Assembly (NCBI GenBank): GCA_964536565.1
Contig: CAZHXK010000057.1
Span: 1 to 6,750, forward strand
Source of the DNA: GCA-002688135 sp964536565
Lineage (GTDB): Bacteria; Patescibacteriota; Patescibacteriia; Magasanikbacterales; GCA-002688135
Direction of reading: 5' to 3'
Length of the DNA: 6,750 nucleotides
Numbering within the stretch: the first letter of the stretch is position 1; each line of letters begins with the position of its first letter. Positions 1 to 5,889 of this stretch are shown in pieces. Both the position numbers and the translations under genes were made by a program. The notes under the pieces are model-generated. The model was not told where the DNA came from and made no database searches. It was given only the letters and a program-made list of their open reading frames with translations.

Positions 1-918
1 AAAAAAATATTAGTTACAGGGGGAGCCGGTTTAGTTGGTTCTCATATTGTTGATGCGTTGTTGGCGCGTGGTGATGAGGTTTATATTATTGATAATTTAT
101 CTTCGGGGAAGCGAGAGCATTTGAATCCTGATGCGGTTTTGTATGAAATGGATATTGCGGATATAGATGCGATGCGTACGATTTTTCATGGAGCGGATGG
201 TGTGTTTCATTGTGCGGCTCAGGCACGGATGCAGTATTCGATTGTGGAACCTATGCTTACGCATGATAGTAATGCGACAGGAACACTAAATGTACTTTTG
301 GCGGCGCGCGATGCAGGGGTGCGGCGTGTAGTGTATTCTGCGTCTTCTTCTGCGTATGGAACTAAAGATGTGATGCCGGTGACAGAAGATATGGTTGCTG
401 CGCCGATTATTCCGTATGCGGTGATGAAGTTTGTTGGTGAGCAGTATTGTCGGATGATGCCGGAGTTTTATAATTTACAGACGGTGAGTTTGAGGTATTT
501 TAATGTGTATGGTCCGCGACAGACAACGGATATGGATGGAGCGTATGCTACCGTGATTGGTATTTTTTGTGGGAAGGCCGCGAAGGGTTTGAAGATGCCG
601 ATTATAGGAGATGGATTACAACGACGTGATTTTACGAATGTGAAAGATGTGGTGCGTGCGAATTTGTTGGCGATGTCTTCGGAGAAGGCTGGAGAAGGTG
701 AAGTGATTAATGTAGGGACGGGATCAAGTTATGAAATAAAAAAAGTTGCGGAGATGATTGGTGGGGAGGTCGAATTTTTACCTAAGCGACAGGGAGAGGT
801 GTTTGAGGTTAGAGCGGATAATGCTAAAGCAAAGGATTTGTTGGGGTGGGAGCCTGAGGTAACGTTTGAACAGGGGATTGATGAGTTGAAAGAGTTAGTT
901 GGTTTAAAGGGGGAATAA
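1..918 (+). CDS. NAD-dependent sugar-nucleotide epimerase/dehydratase (5' end cut by window)
   Basis: The reading frame is open from base 1, so the start lies just outside the window, probably a Met immediately before KKILVTGG. The product is an extended short-chain dehydrogenase/reductase of the UDP-glucose 4-epimerase / dTDP-glucose dehydratase type, which acts in the cytoplasm on a nucleotide sugar using bound NAD. Seen in the sequence: the Rossmann motif GGAGLVG at window residues 7-13; an acidic NAD-ribose site in VYIIDNLSSGK; the Ser-rich strand SASSSAYG near 113-120; the catalytic pair YAVMK (Tyr139, Lys143); the substrate-loop motif RYFNVYGPRQ near 165-174; and RRDFTNVKDVV near 208-218, typical of the sugar-binding half. 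The 305 residues present are close to full family length. The exact substrate (UDP-Glc, UDP-GlcNAc, uronate or dTDP-sugar) cannot be told from motifs. A terminator follows 11 bases after the stop, so it ends its transcription unit. Confidence 0.93.
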   Translation, partial: KKILVTGGAGLVGSHIVDALLARGDEVYIIDNLSSGKREHLNPDAVLYEMDIADIDAMRTIFHGADGVFHCAAQARMQYSIVEPMLTHDSNATGTLNVLLAARDAGVRRVVYSASSSAYGTKDVMPVTEDMVAAPIIPYAVMKFVGEQYCRMMPEFYNLQTVSLRYFNVYGPRQTTDMDGAYATVIGIFCGKAAKGLKMPIIGDGLQRRDFTNVKDVVRANLLAMSSEKAGEGEVINVGTGSSYEIKKVAEMIGGEVEFLPKRQGEVFEVRADNAKAKDLLGWEPEVTFEQGIDELKELVGLKGE

Positions 919-929
919 TTCCTGAGAAG

Positions 930-950
930 GCCCTGCTTTAGGGCTTTTTT
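930..950 (+). terminator. Rho-independent terminator of the epimerase gene
   Basis: The stem GCCCT (930-934) pairs with AGGGC (940-944) across a five-base loop and is followed by six T (945-950). It lies just after the epimerase stop codon. Confidence 0.85.
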
Positions 951-1026
951 GTTTGGTAGTTTGAACAATATTATTTTTATAAACAAAGGATAAATGTCAT
1001 TAAAACGATATTTTGTATCACAGCTC

Positions 1027-1055
1027 TTGACAAGATAGTGTTTTTCTGGTAATGC
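1027..1055 (+). promoter_or_regulatory. Sigma70 promoter with extended -10 for the 1093 gene
   Basis: A perfect -35 TTGACA (1027-1032), a 17-base spacer and the -10 TAATGC (1050-1055). The spacer ends in TG plus one base (1047-1049), the extended -10 signature. Transcription would begin near 1062, leaving a leader of about 30 bases that carries the ribosome binding site. Confidence 0.75.
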
Positions 1056-1080
1056 TTCTCAAGTGATCATTAATTTCTCT

Positions 1081-1088
1081 GGGAGGGG
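1081..1088 (+). promoter_or_regulatory. Ribosome binding site that fixes the start at 1093
   Basis: GGGAGGGG contains GGAGG (1082-1086), six bases before ATG at 1093. The in-frame GTG at 1063 has no such site and falls almost on the predicted transcription start, so the ATG is preferred. Confidence 0.8.
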
Positions 1089-1092
1089 ATAC

Positions 1093-1764
1093 ATGACTGA
1101 TACTAATGTGGCGTTTGAGATTGGTTTGAAGAACGTGATGGTTGATGGCTCGGTCGTGAATGTGACTGCGTCGTCACATCCTGATCGGTTTTGTGATCCG
1201 ACCATCCTGACGGAAGACCAGTACGAAATATTGATGTGGTCGTGCGATGCATTTCAGCGTTTTTATGCTCGGGCTGACTGTCAGATTGGAAGTGATTTTG
1301 ATGTGAAGTCGGCGTTAGATAGAGTGTGTGGTTCTGCTAATCGTCTTGTTTTTGGGAACAGAACGCATGATCGGTTGAGCGCTGTCCGACGATTGATGTA
1401 TCTGCAGGAGGTTGTTGCTCAGTATCGCACGATCAGTCGTGTACTTTATGAGTCATCTGCTGATGTTAGCCTGTTTGGCTTTGTGGGTGCGGCGTGCTCG
1501 TCGGATGTTTTTTCTGCTTGTGCAGGGCATAGCCATTGTCCGAACTTGGTGACTACGTCTGAGGCACTCGATATTATTGATGTACATCCGGTCGGAAAGG
1601 TTTTGGCCTGTTCGTATCATGAGGGTCGTCCTGGAGATTCGCACTATATCACGATGATTACGGATCATGGCGACTATATCGTAAAGTTTACGGATGAAGT
1701 TCATGAGTATGGTATGCCGGGTGATGTGGGTCTTGAGATCATTCAGAAATCAAGCATCGTGTAG
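1093..1764 (+). CDS. Hypothetical protein, 223 aa, Cys-rich, no recognised family
   Basis: I do not recognise this protein. It is a real gene judging by its strong extended -10 promoter, near-ideal ribosome binding site, uninterrupted frame and downstream terminator, which together form a single-gene transcription unit. It has no obvious signal peptide or membrane helix and looks cytoplasmic. It has eight cysteines (34, 51, 63, 79, 135, 143, 149, 173). The stretch from Cys135 to Cys149 with His145, His148 and further His/Cys at 173-176 could hold a metal, but the spacing fits no motif I know. The middle (residues about 70-120) looks helical and rich in Arg and Leu. The C-terminal part (about 160-215) reads as beta strands (DIIDVHPVGKVLACSYHEG, HYITMITDHGDYIVKFTDE). 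It is flanked by an epimerase upstream and convergent alr downstream, and neither suggests a function. Confidence 0.8.
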   Translation: MTDTNVAFEIGLKNVMVDGSVVNVTASSHPDRFCDPTILTEDQYEILMWSCDAFQRFYARADCQIGSDFDVKSALDRVCGSANRLVFGNRTHDRLSAVRRLMYLQEVVAQYRTISRVLYESSADVSLFGFVGAACSSDVFSACAGHSHCPNLVTTSEALDIIDVHPVGKVLACSYHEGRPGDSHYITMITDHGDYIVKFTDEVHEYGMPGDVGLEIIQKSSIV

Positions 1765-1769
1765 TAGCA

Positions 1770-1819
1770 CCGCGCTTGCTATAGCGGTAATTATCAATTG
1801 TGAGGCAAGCCGCAATTGA
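1770..1819 (+). other. Interlocking inverted repeats between the convergent genes
   Basis: Three pairings compete in 50 bases. TCAATTGTG (1794-1802) pairs with CGCAATTGA (1811-1819) as a nine-base stem with one G-U pair. CCGC (1770-1773) pairs with GCGG (1784-1787). GCTTGC (1774-1779) is the exact reverse complement of GCAAGC (1805-1810), which is the loop of the first hairpin. As RNA this could form a pseudoknot or alternative folds. It lies in the 3' untranslated region of the 1093 gene, just before its terminator, and may only help protect or terminate the transcript. Confidence 0.45.
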
Positions 1820-1826
1820 AGAAACG

Positions 1827-1847
1827 GGTCCTTACGGGGACCTTTTT
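1827..1847 (+). terminator. Rho-independent terminator of the 1093 gene
   Basis: GGTCC (1827-1831) pairs with GGACC (1838-1842) across a six-base loop, followed by five T (1843-1847). Read on the - strand the hairpin is followed only by a broken T run, so it is a weaker terminator for alr. Confidence 0.8.
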
Positions 1848-1858
1848 AGTTTGCTTTT

Positions 1859-2971
1859 TTATACGACGATTCTACGAACAGTGTGATTGAGTCTGGTTAG
1901 AATTTCATGTTCGATGGTTCCACAGAGTTTTGCGGTGGCGGCGAGAGAATTTGGATCTGAACGCTCTTTTGAATATACAATTACTTCGTCGTCTAGTTGC
2001 ACATCTACATTCGAAATATCGATTGATGAATAGTTCATGCTGACGTTTCCCACGATTGGGCATGGTTTGTCTTTGACTAACATCACACCTTTGTTACTTA
2101 GTCTTCGTTCAAGTCCTTCTTGGTATCCGATTGGAATGAGCGCAATCTTCATGTTTTGTGGTGCGATGAATGAGCTTGCATATCCAACGCTTTCGCCCTT
2201 TTTAATATTTCTTACTTGAACAATGCGAGAAACGAGCTCTAGTGCGGGTTTGAGTTGTTCATATTTTACGTGATCTTTTCCAGTTCCGTAGAGCACGCGA
2301 CCAGCTCGAACTAAGTTTCCTGATGTTTCCATGCCGAATACAAGTGAGTTACTGGCGTCCATGTATGCGTACTTCAGGGGGATGTTGTTTTGTGAAAAAT
2401 GTTTTTTGATCGTTTCGAAATTCTCGACTTGGCTGTGCGTGAGTTGTGTTGGCATCATGTAATCAGCTTCTGCAAAGTGAGATGCAATGCCTTCGATGTT
2501 TTGGATGTTGTTTTTTTGTATAAAGTTGGTGATCCATTCTAATTCATGAAGATCGAATCCTTCTCGGTTCATGCCGGTGTTAAAAAAGAGGTGGATGGGT
2601 GTGTGTGGTTGTGTTTTGTAAAGTGTTTGAAACGAGGCTTTGCTGTGGGCCATGAATGAAAACGGATATTTTTTTGCCTCGAGGTTTTCTTGTCGCGTAA
2701 ATCCAAGGATGAGGATGGGTGTTTGTATGTCAGCATCTTTGAGACGGAGTGCTTCGTATGTAGAGTCTGCGAAGATATATGCGATATCGAGATGATCGAC
2801 GATTTTTGCAATTTCAACTATCCCATGACCGTATCCGTTACTTTTTACGACAACGCCAATTTGTTTTCCTTGCGACCATTCTTGAGTCTTGCGGAAATTA
2901 TGAAGAATGCGATCTTGATAGATGCGTATGGTGTTGAGGGTTTCGTATTTTTTTCGGGGGAATGTGAACAT
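1859..2971 (-). CDS. alr: Alanine racemase
   Basis: A PLP enzyme interconverting L- and D-alanine in the cytoplasm, which supplies D-Ala for peptidoglycan. From the start at 2971 it has 370 residues, the normal family length. Seen: the PLP-lysine motif VVVKSNGYGHG (Lys43; most family members have KANAYGHG); NTGMNREGF (the usual first residue is Asp); ASHFAEAD; VRAGRVLYG with the Arg near the PLP ring; the second catalytic base Tyr264 in ESVGYASSF; GYQEGLERRLSNKG; and GNVSMNY, where the family usually has GRVCMD. Earlier in-frame ATGs (3019, 2989, 2980) lie in the upstream gene's terminator or in the promoter, so 2971 is the first usable start. The predicted transcription start falls on or next to it, suggesting leaderless or nearly leaderless translation. 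It is a single-gene unit, convergent with the 1093 gene. The family call is secure; the start is inferred. Confidence 0.93.
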   Translation of the reverse strand: MFTFPRKKYETLNTIRIYQDRILHNFRKTQEWSQGKQIGVVVKSNGYGHGIVEIAKIVDHLDIAYIFADSTYEALRLKDADIQTPILILGFTRQENLEAKKYPFSFMAHSKASFQTLYKTQPHTPIHLFFNTGMNREGFDLHELEWITNFIQKNNIQNIEGIASHFAEADYMMPTQLTHSQVENFETIKKHFSQNNIPLKYAYMDASNSLVFGMETSGNLVRAGRVLYGTGKDHVKYEQLKPALELVSRIVQVRNIKKGESVGYASSFIAPQNMKIALIPIGYQEGLERRLSNKGVMLVKDKPCPIVGNVSMNYSSIDISNVDVQLDDEVIVYSKERSDPNSLAATAKLCGTIEHEILTRLNHTVRRIVV

Positions 2972-2978
2972 GATTCTC

Positions 2979-3007
2979 ATATTACGCATACAATTTTGAT
3001 AGGTCAA
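2979..3007 (-). promoter_or_regulatory. Sigma70 promoter of alr
   Basis: Reading on the - strand: -35 TTGACC (3007-3002), a 17-base spacer, and -10 TAATAT (2984-2979). Transcription should begin near 2972-2971, at the ATG chosen for alr. The -35 box shares its first two T with the T run of the preceding terminator. Confidence 0.75.
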
Positions 3008-3027
3008 AAAAACGCCCATGAAGGGCG
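3006..3027 (-). terminator. Rho-independent terminator of the HD gene
   Basis: On the - strand CGCCC (3027-3023) pairs with GGGCG (3017-3013) across loop TTCAT, followed by seven T (3012-3006). It comes eight bases after the stop codon of the HD pseudogene. The ATG at 3019 lies in this hairpin. Confidence 0.88.
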
Positions 3028-3034
3028 CGGGTAA

Positions 3035-3597
3035 TTACGCGTCGGCTTGTTCTGCGTCGAGCTCTGTTTGTCGTTTGTCGCAGATTGCTTTCGCGACGGT
3101 GGTGATGTTGAGTCCGGTGGGGTAGTTTTTTTCTACGTCTGCAATGAGATCGCGTGTGTATGTGATGTACCGCTGTTTGCCGCTCGGGTTAAGACCACGA
3201 CCATCGATGAGGTTCTGAGTCTTATTGTAGAGCTTGAGCAGCCTGACTTCTTCCGGCTTGCCCCAGATTTCCTCAATCTCTTGTCCGGTGCCGCCTGGGA
3301 AGGTCATGTCTGCGACGAGCTGGATGACGTCTGCAGGGGTGCCTTTTGGTAGGGTGGCGTTGGTGCCTTCGATAATGTCGTGCAGGAGAAGTGCCCACGC
3401 TCCTCGTTTTCGGAGCGCTGCGGGTAGCGGTGCTTGGTGAGAAGGGTGGTTGCGCGCTATAGGAGGTGCACGCCATAGGGGGTTTCTCCATCCCATCGAC
3501 GAACTGCATTGTGTGGTTCTTTTGGTTGCTCGCTATGTGCGAGGATCATGAAGTTGACGACTTCGGCAAATGTACGGTAGGCAAAGAAATTGTTCAA
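3035..3597 (-). pseudogene. HD-superfamily phosphohydrolase-like gene, broken by a TAG and a frameshift
   Basis: The gene reads from TTG at 3597 (good site GGAG at 3608-3605). Frame one encodes about 46 residues ending in AVRRWDGETPYGVHLL and is then stopped by TAG at 3459-3457. The same frame continues RATTLLTKHR. The protein resumes one frame over at about 3427 with LPAALRKRGAWALLLHDIIEG and runs to TAA at 3035, so one base is missing near 3432-3425. Restored, it would be about 187 residues. His44 (YGVH) and the HD pair (LLHD) fit HD metal-site motifs. As I recall the family, the sequence at the stop reads close to HPIWCAMTLL, so TAG would replace a Trp codon. The last metal ligand, normally Asp in KLYDK, is Asn here (KLYNKTQNLIDG). 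The N-terminal 23 residues of the unbroken frame starting at 3496 are out-of-frame noise. Substrate unknown. Two lesions plus a lost ligand argue for decay, but a sequencing error could account for either lesion. Confidence 0.8.
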
Positions 3598-3604
3598 TGT
3601 GGAT

Positions 3605-3608
3605 CTCC
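3605..3608 (-). promoter_or_regulatory. Ribosome binding site supporting a TTG start at 3597
   Basis: GGAG on the - strand, seven bases before TTG (3597-3595). Only this start is in frame with the conserved N-terminal HD-protein sequence. Confidence 0.65.
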
Positions 3609-3613
3609 ATTGT

Positions 3614-3643
3614 TGTAGGAAAGGAACGTGGCTTCATCCTACA
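3614..3643. repeat. Seven-base inverted repeat over the HD-gene promoter
   Basis: TGTAGGA (3614-3620) and TCCTACA (3637-3643) are exact reverse complements, 16 bases apart. One arm covers the -10 box (3636-3641) of the - strand promoter and the other falls in the leader. It could be a repressor operator or a 5' untranslated hairpin. Confidence 0.4.
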
Positions 3644-3663
3644 TCAGCTTAGTTTCATGTCAA
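3636..3663 (-). promoter_or_regulatory. Promoter of the HD pseudogene
   Basis: On the - strand: -35 TTGACA (3663-3658), a 16-base spacer, -10 TAGGAT (3641-3636). It is divergent from the tRNA-His promoter, with the two -35 boxes 14 bases apart. Its preservation suggests the gene was broken recently. Confidence 0.6.
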
Positions 3664-3677
3664 TGTTTGCTTGTTTC

Positions 3678-3706
3678 TTGACCCTATACAGCTGAATTGA
3701 TATCAT
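3678..3706 (+). promoter_or_regulatory. Promoter of tRNA-His with extended -10
   Basis: -35 TTGACC (3678-3683), a 17-base spacer ending in TG plus one base (3698-3700), -10 TATCAT (3701-3706). Transcription would begin near 3713, about 13 bases before the tRNA. Confidence 0.7.
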
Positions 3707-3725
3707 TGTGTTCGACAACTAATAT

Positions 3726-3801
3726 GGCGGTCGTGGTGTAATGGTTAGCACAGCAGTTTGTGGTACTGCTAGCGGCGGTTCAATTCCGCTCGATCGCCCC
3801 A
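3726..3801 (+). tRNA. tRNA-His (anticodon GTG), with encoded G-1 and CCA
   Basis: The full cloverleaf can be drawn. The acceptor stem has eight pairs, GGCGGTCG (3726-3733) with CGATCGCC (3791-3798) and one G-T wobble. This includes the extra G-1:C73 pair that marks histidine tRNAs. CCA is encoded at 3799-3801. T8 and A14 are present, and the D stem is 3736-3739 with 3748-3751. The anticodon stem is GCAGT (3753-3757) with ACTGC (3765-3769), the loop is TTGTGGT and the anticodon GTG is at 3760-3762. The T stem GGCGG pairs with CCGCT around loop TTCAATT. The gene has its own promoter and terminator. Its 3' half (3769-3801) is also the antisense template for the C-terminus of the serine recombinase, which marks it as the likely integration site. 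Confidence 0.97.
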
Positions 3802-5379
3802 TGCCGAAAAGACAAGGTCCAAAGCCTTGTTTTTTCGTTTAGTTGAGTAATTTTTTGCCAGTTCGAACGTGATTGCACTTTCTTGGAGTTTTTCTTGTTC
3901 GTTCGAAATGGGTTTGAGCCATTCAACAAACTCAACCGAGAGTATTTTGTCTTGTAAGATGAATTTGTTTCCGAGGGTTTGGAAGATGGTTCGTTTGATT
4001 TGGATATCGTCAGTTGTTGTGAAGCGTTCGCGTGCGTCAGCAGCGAAGTTGAATGCTGTTTCTATGGTTTTGTACCAGTCTTGTGCACGTATGTGAGTTT
4101 GATCCAACTTTTCTTTGGTTGTATTGAGTCGTTTGTCTATCTCCTCTCTTTTTTCAGTGAATTCAGCATCTGAAATCAGCTCCTTTAATCGGAGGTCAGT
4201 GAGAGTGTCTCTTTGCTTAATGAGAGATCGATATGCTTTTTCGTTAGACTCATAAATTTTCTGCCTAGCCTCTACTTCCCGTGCATTATCTGTCTTGATT
4301 ACATTTAGAGCCCAGTTTCTAAACACTTCGGGTATGGTGATTTGTTTCAGTAACTCATCAATTTGCCCCTCTAAATCTTGTTTTTTGATTGATGGTTGTT
4401 TGCAGATGATGTCTTTCTTGTGATGCGTACAACGATAGTACACGTAATGCTTGATTTCTCCTGTTGCTAACTTCTTCTTAATTTTTTCCGCTGTGATTTG
4501 TCCTTCGCAGAAGCCGCACGTGATAATTCCTGTATAAGAGAACGAGTGTTTCTGTGGTGCTGCTTTGGTTTTGCGACCAATGAGATATTGAGCACGATCA
4601 AACTCTTCAGCTGTCACCATTGGTTGATGTTTACCCTCATGAATCTTACCGCGATATTTGAACATGCCTGTGTAGAACGGGTTGGCGAACATTTCGTAGA
4701 ATGCCGTAAGTGATACTGGTCTGCCGCCTGTTCTTTTTTTCTGTAATGTAGTCAGGTTCCACTCGTTGATAGCGATTTCGTGAAGTTGAGCCACGTTGTA
4801 TTTCTCGGCTAGAAGATAGTCCCAGCACTTTCTCACTATTTCCCACCGTTCTGGATCAGGAGTGATGGTTTTTGAGATTACCTCATTCAGATATCCGATT
4901 GGTGCTTGCGATGGATACCATCCATCACGTATTTTTTTTGCGAGGCCGCGGTTTGTGTTCTTGCGGAGATCGAGGATGAATTGGTTTGCCATGCCGCTTT
5001 CGACAGCAAAAAGAAGCTGGTTATCTTGTGGGGAATAAACTCTATCGTATGTTCGGATTTCTTTGATAGTTCCTTCTTGCAGCATCCATTGGAGTCTTCC
5101 AGAATCTGGTGGATTACGTGATAGTCGGTTGAGCTGCCAACATAGAATCGCTTCAGCTTCTCCGCTCTCTATGCGCTTTAATAGCTCTGTGAACTTTGGG
5201 CGGTTGTCTGGTCGTTTTGCTGATTTAGATTCTGAGAGTGTATCGACAACATTAAGATTTAGATTCTTGGCGAGTTCTTTCAGTCGTTCCATCTGATCTT
5301 CAAGCGACTGAACCTGTTTATCTTCAGACTCCGATGATTTTCTGCAGTAAATGATGTATTTTAGATTGTTTTGATTCAT
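3769..5379 (-). CDS. Large serine recombinase (site-specific integrase), 536 aa
   Basis: It cuts and rejoins attachment sites through a serine-DNA link, integrating or excising an element. Domains: the catalytic resolvase domain, residues about 7-150, with the nucleophile Ser15 in YCRKS and the active-site arginines in WQLNRLSRNPPD (Arg85, Arg88); the recombinase DNA-binding domain, about 155-275 (GWYPSQAPIGYLN, FYTGMFKYRGKIHEGKHQPM); a zinc ribbon with Cys288, Cys291, Cys317 and Cys326; and a coiled coil near 365-430, as expected of large serine recombinases. The length is typical. ATG at 5379 has a weak AAGG site eight bases upstream. The C-terminal WGDRAELNRR is antisense to the 3' half of tRNA-His, and the stop lies in the tRNA's anticodon arm. 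The orphan gene at 5454 is transcribed divergently, its start 75 bases away, and may travel with it. The family is certain. That it belongs to an element integrated here is inferred, because the other element end is not visible. Confidence 0.95.
   Translation of the reverse strand: MNQNNLKYIIYCRKSSESEDKQVQSLEDQMERLKELAKNLNLNVVDTLSESKSAKRPDNRPKFTELLKRIESGEAEAILCWQLNRLSRNPPDSGRLQWMLQEGTIKEIRTYDRVYSPQDNQLLFAVESGMANQFILDLRKNTNRGLAKKIRDGWYPSQAPIGYLNEVISKTITPDPERWEIVRKCWDYLLAEKYNVAQLHEIAINEWNLTTLQKKRTGGRPVSLTAFYEMFANPFYTGMFKYRGKIHEGKHQPMVTAEEFDRAQYLIGRKTKAAPQKHSFSYTGIITCGFCEGQITAEKIKKKLATGEIKHYVYYRCTHHKKDIICKQPSIKKQDLEGQIDELLKQITIPEVFRNWALNVIKTDNAREVEARQKIYESNEKAYRSLIKQRDTLTDLRLKELISDAEFTEKREEIDKRLNTTKEKLDQTHIRAQDWYKTIETAFNFAADARERFTTTDDIQIKRTIFQTLGNKFILQDKILSVEFVEWLKPISNEQEKLQESAITFELAKNYSTKRKNKALDLVFSAWGDRAELNRR
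3812..3835 (+). terminator. Rho-independent terminator after tRNA-His, inside the recombinase gene
   Basis: ACAAGG (3812-3817) pairs with CCTTGT (3825-3830) across a seven-base loop, and a T run spans 3830-3835. It starts 11 bases after CCA. The same bases encode the recombinase tail near KNKALDLV on the other strand. Confidence 0.75.
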
Positions 5380-5389
5380 ATTGGTGGCC

Positions 5390-5418
5390 TTGACAATGGT
5401 TGTATGACATGCTATTGT
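5390..5418 (+). promoter_or_regulatory. Promoter of the 5454 gene with extended -10
   Basis: -35 TTGACA (5390-5395), a 17-base spacer ending in TG plus one base (5410-5412), -10 TATTGT (5413-5418). The layout matches the promoters at 1027 and 3678. It overlaps the leader of the divergent recombinase gene, so the two could influence each other. Confidence 0.75.
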
Positions 5419-5442
5419 TCTGGGTTCATTGGCTATTCAATT

Positions 5443-5447
5443 GGAGG
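5443..5447 (+). promoter_or_regulatory. Ribosome binding site for the GTG start at 5454
   Basis: GGAGG lies six bases before GTG at 5454. The next in-frame ATG, at 5463, is 15 bases away, too far, so GTG is preferred. Confidence 0.8.
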
Positions 5448-5453
5448 TGAAGC

Positions 5454-5882
5454 GTGAACAAAATGGACAAGTTTTTCGCTGCTGGGCAGCGTGGTCGGAT
5501 GGAAGGGAACATGGTTGCTTTGCGGACGGCAGTGAATGAGCGGAGTTTGCAGCACGGCGCAAGATTGCTGGCTGAAATTCCGTCGGATGTGCACTCACGG
5601 CTCGCAGATGACGCGAACCACGTCTTCCATGAGCTTGTTGAAAAGGTTCTTTCGGGGGGAAGTGAGCACGTGCGGGTCTACTACTTCGAGACCAGTCTAA
5701 ATCGAGATGTGTATCACGAGGAGCATCTCCCTCTTTTCCTCTGTTATCTTTTGTCTCGGATTGGCATTCGTGTTACTCCTTCACAGCAGTTCCCCATTAT
5801 CGGTTACAATGAGGAGACTCCGCATGCTCGCTTCGTCTCTGTACGTAGGAGTGAGTTGGAACTTGCTCTTCGTATGATGTGA
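5454..5882 (+). CDS. Hypothetical protein, 142 aa, divergent from the serine recombinase
   Basis: I do not recognise a family. Strong promoter, GGAGG site, open frame and an immediate terminator make it a well-supported single-gene unit. The protein appears soluble, with no signal peptide or membrane segment. The N-terminal third (residues about 1-65) is probably helical, with basic patches (GQRGRMEG, VALRTAVNER). The middle has a strand-like stretch EHVRVYYFET (71-80), then a hydrophobic helix LPLFLCYLLSRIGI (92-105), and an Arg-rich end (HARFVSVRRSELELALRMM). It has a single cysteine. Its position head to head with the recombinase invites the idea of a small accessory, excision or regulatory protein, but no helix-turn-helix is evident and this is only a positional guess. 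It could equally be unrelated cargo. Confidence 0.78.
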   Translation: MNKMDKFFAAGQRGRMEGNMVALRTAVNERSLQHGARLLAEIPSDVHSRLADDANHVFHELVEKVLSGGSEHVRVYYFETSLNRDVYHEEHLPLFLCYLLSRIGIRVTPSQQFPIIGYNEETPHARFVSVRRSELELALRMM

Positions 5883-5889
5883 TTCACAG

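Noticed and set aside
994..1038. Tiny frame of 14 codons with AAAGGA upstream
   Set aside because: Binding-site spacing is poor, no promoter is visible, and it overlaps the -35 box of the next gene.
1063..1092. GTG at 1063 as the start of the Cys-rich orphan
   Set aside because: It lies at the predicted transcription start and has no binding site, whereas ATG 1093 has an ideal one.
3047..3440. Open frames on the + strand and in another - frame across the HD gene
   Set aside because: They are low-complexity or antisense shadows without start signals. Only the two - frames matching the HD protein carry conserved motifs.
3457..3459. TAG read as an amino acid (alternative genetic code)
   Set aside because: The other genes keep normal frames, and the nearby frameshift and lost metal ligand point to decay. 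Known CPR recoding concerns TGA, and TGA is used as a stop here at 5880-5882.
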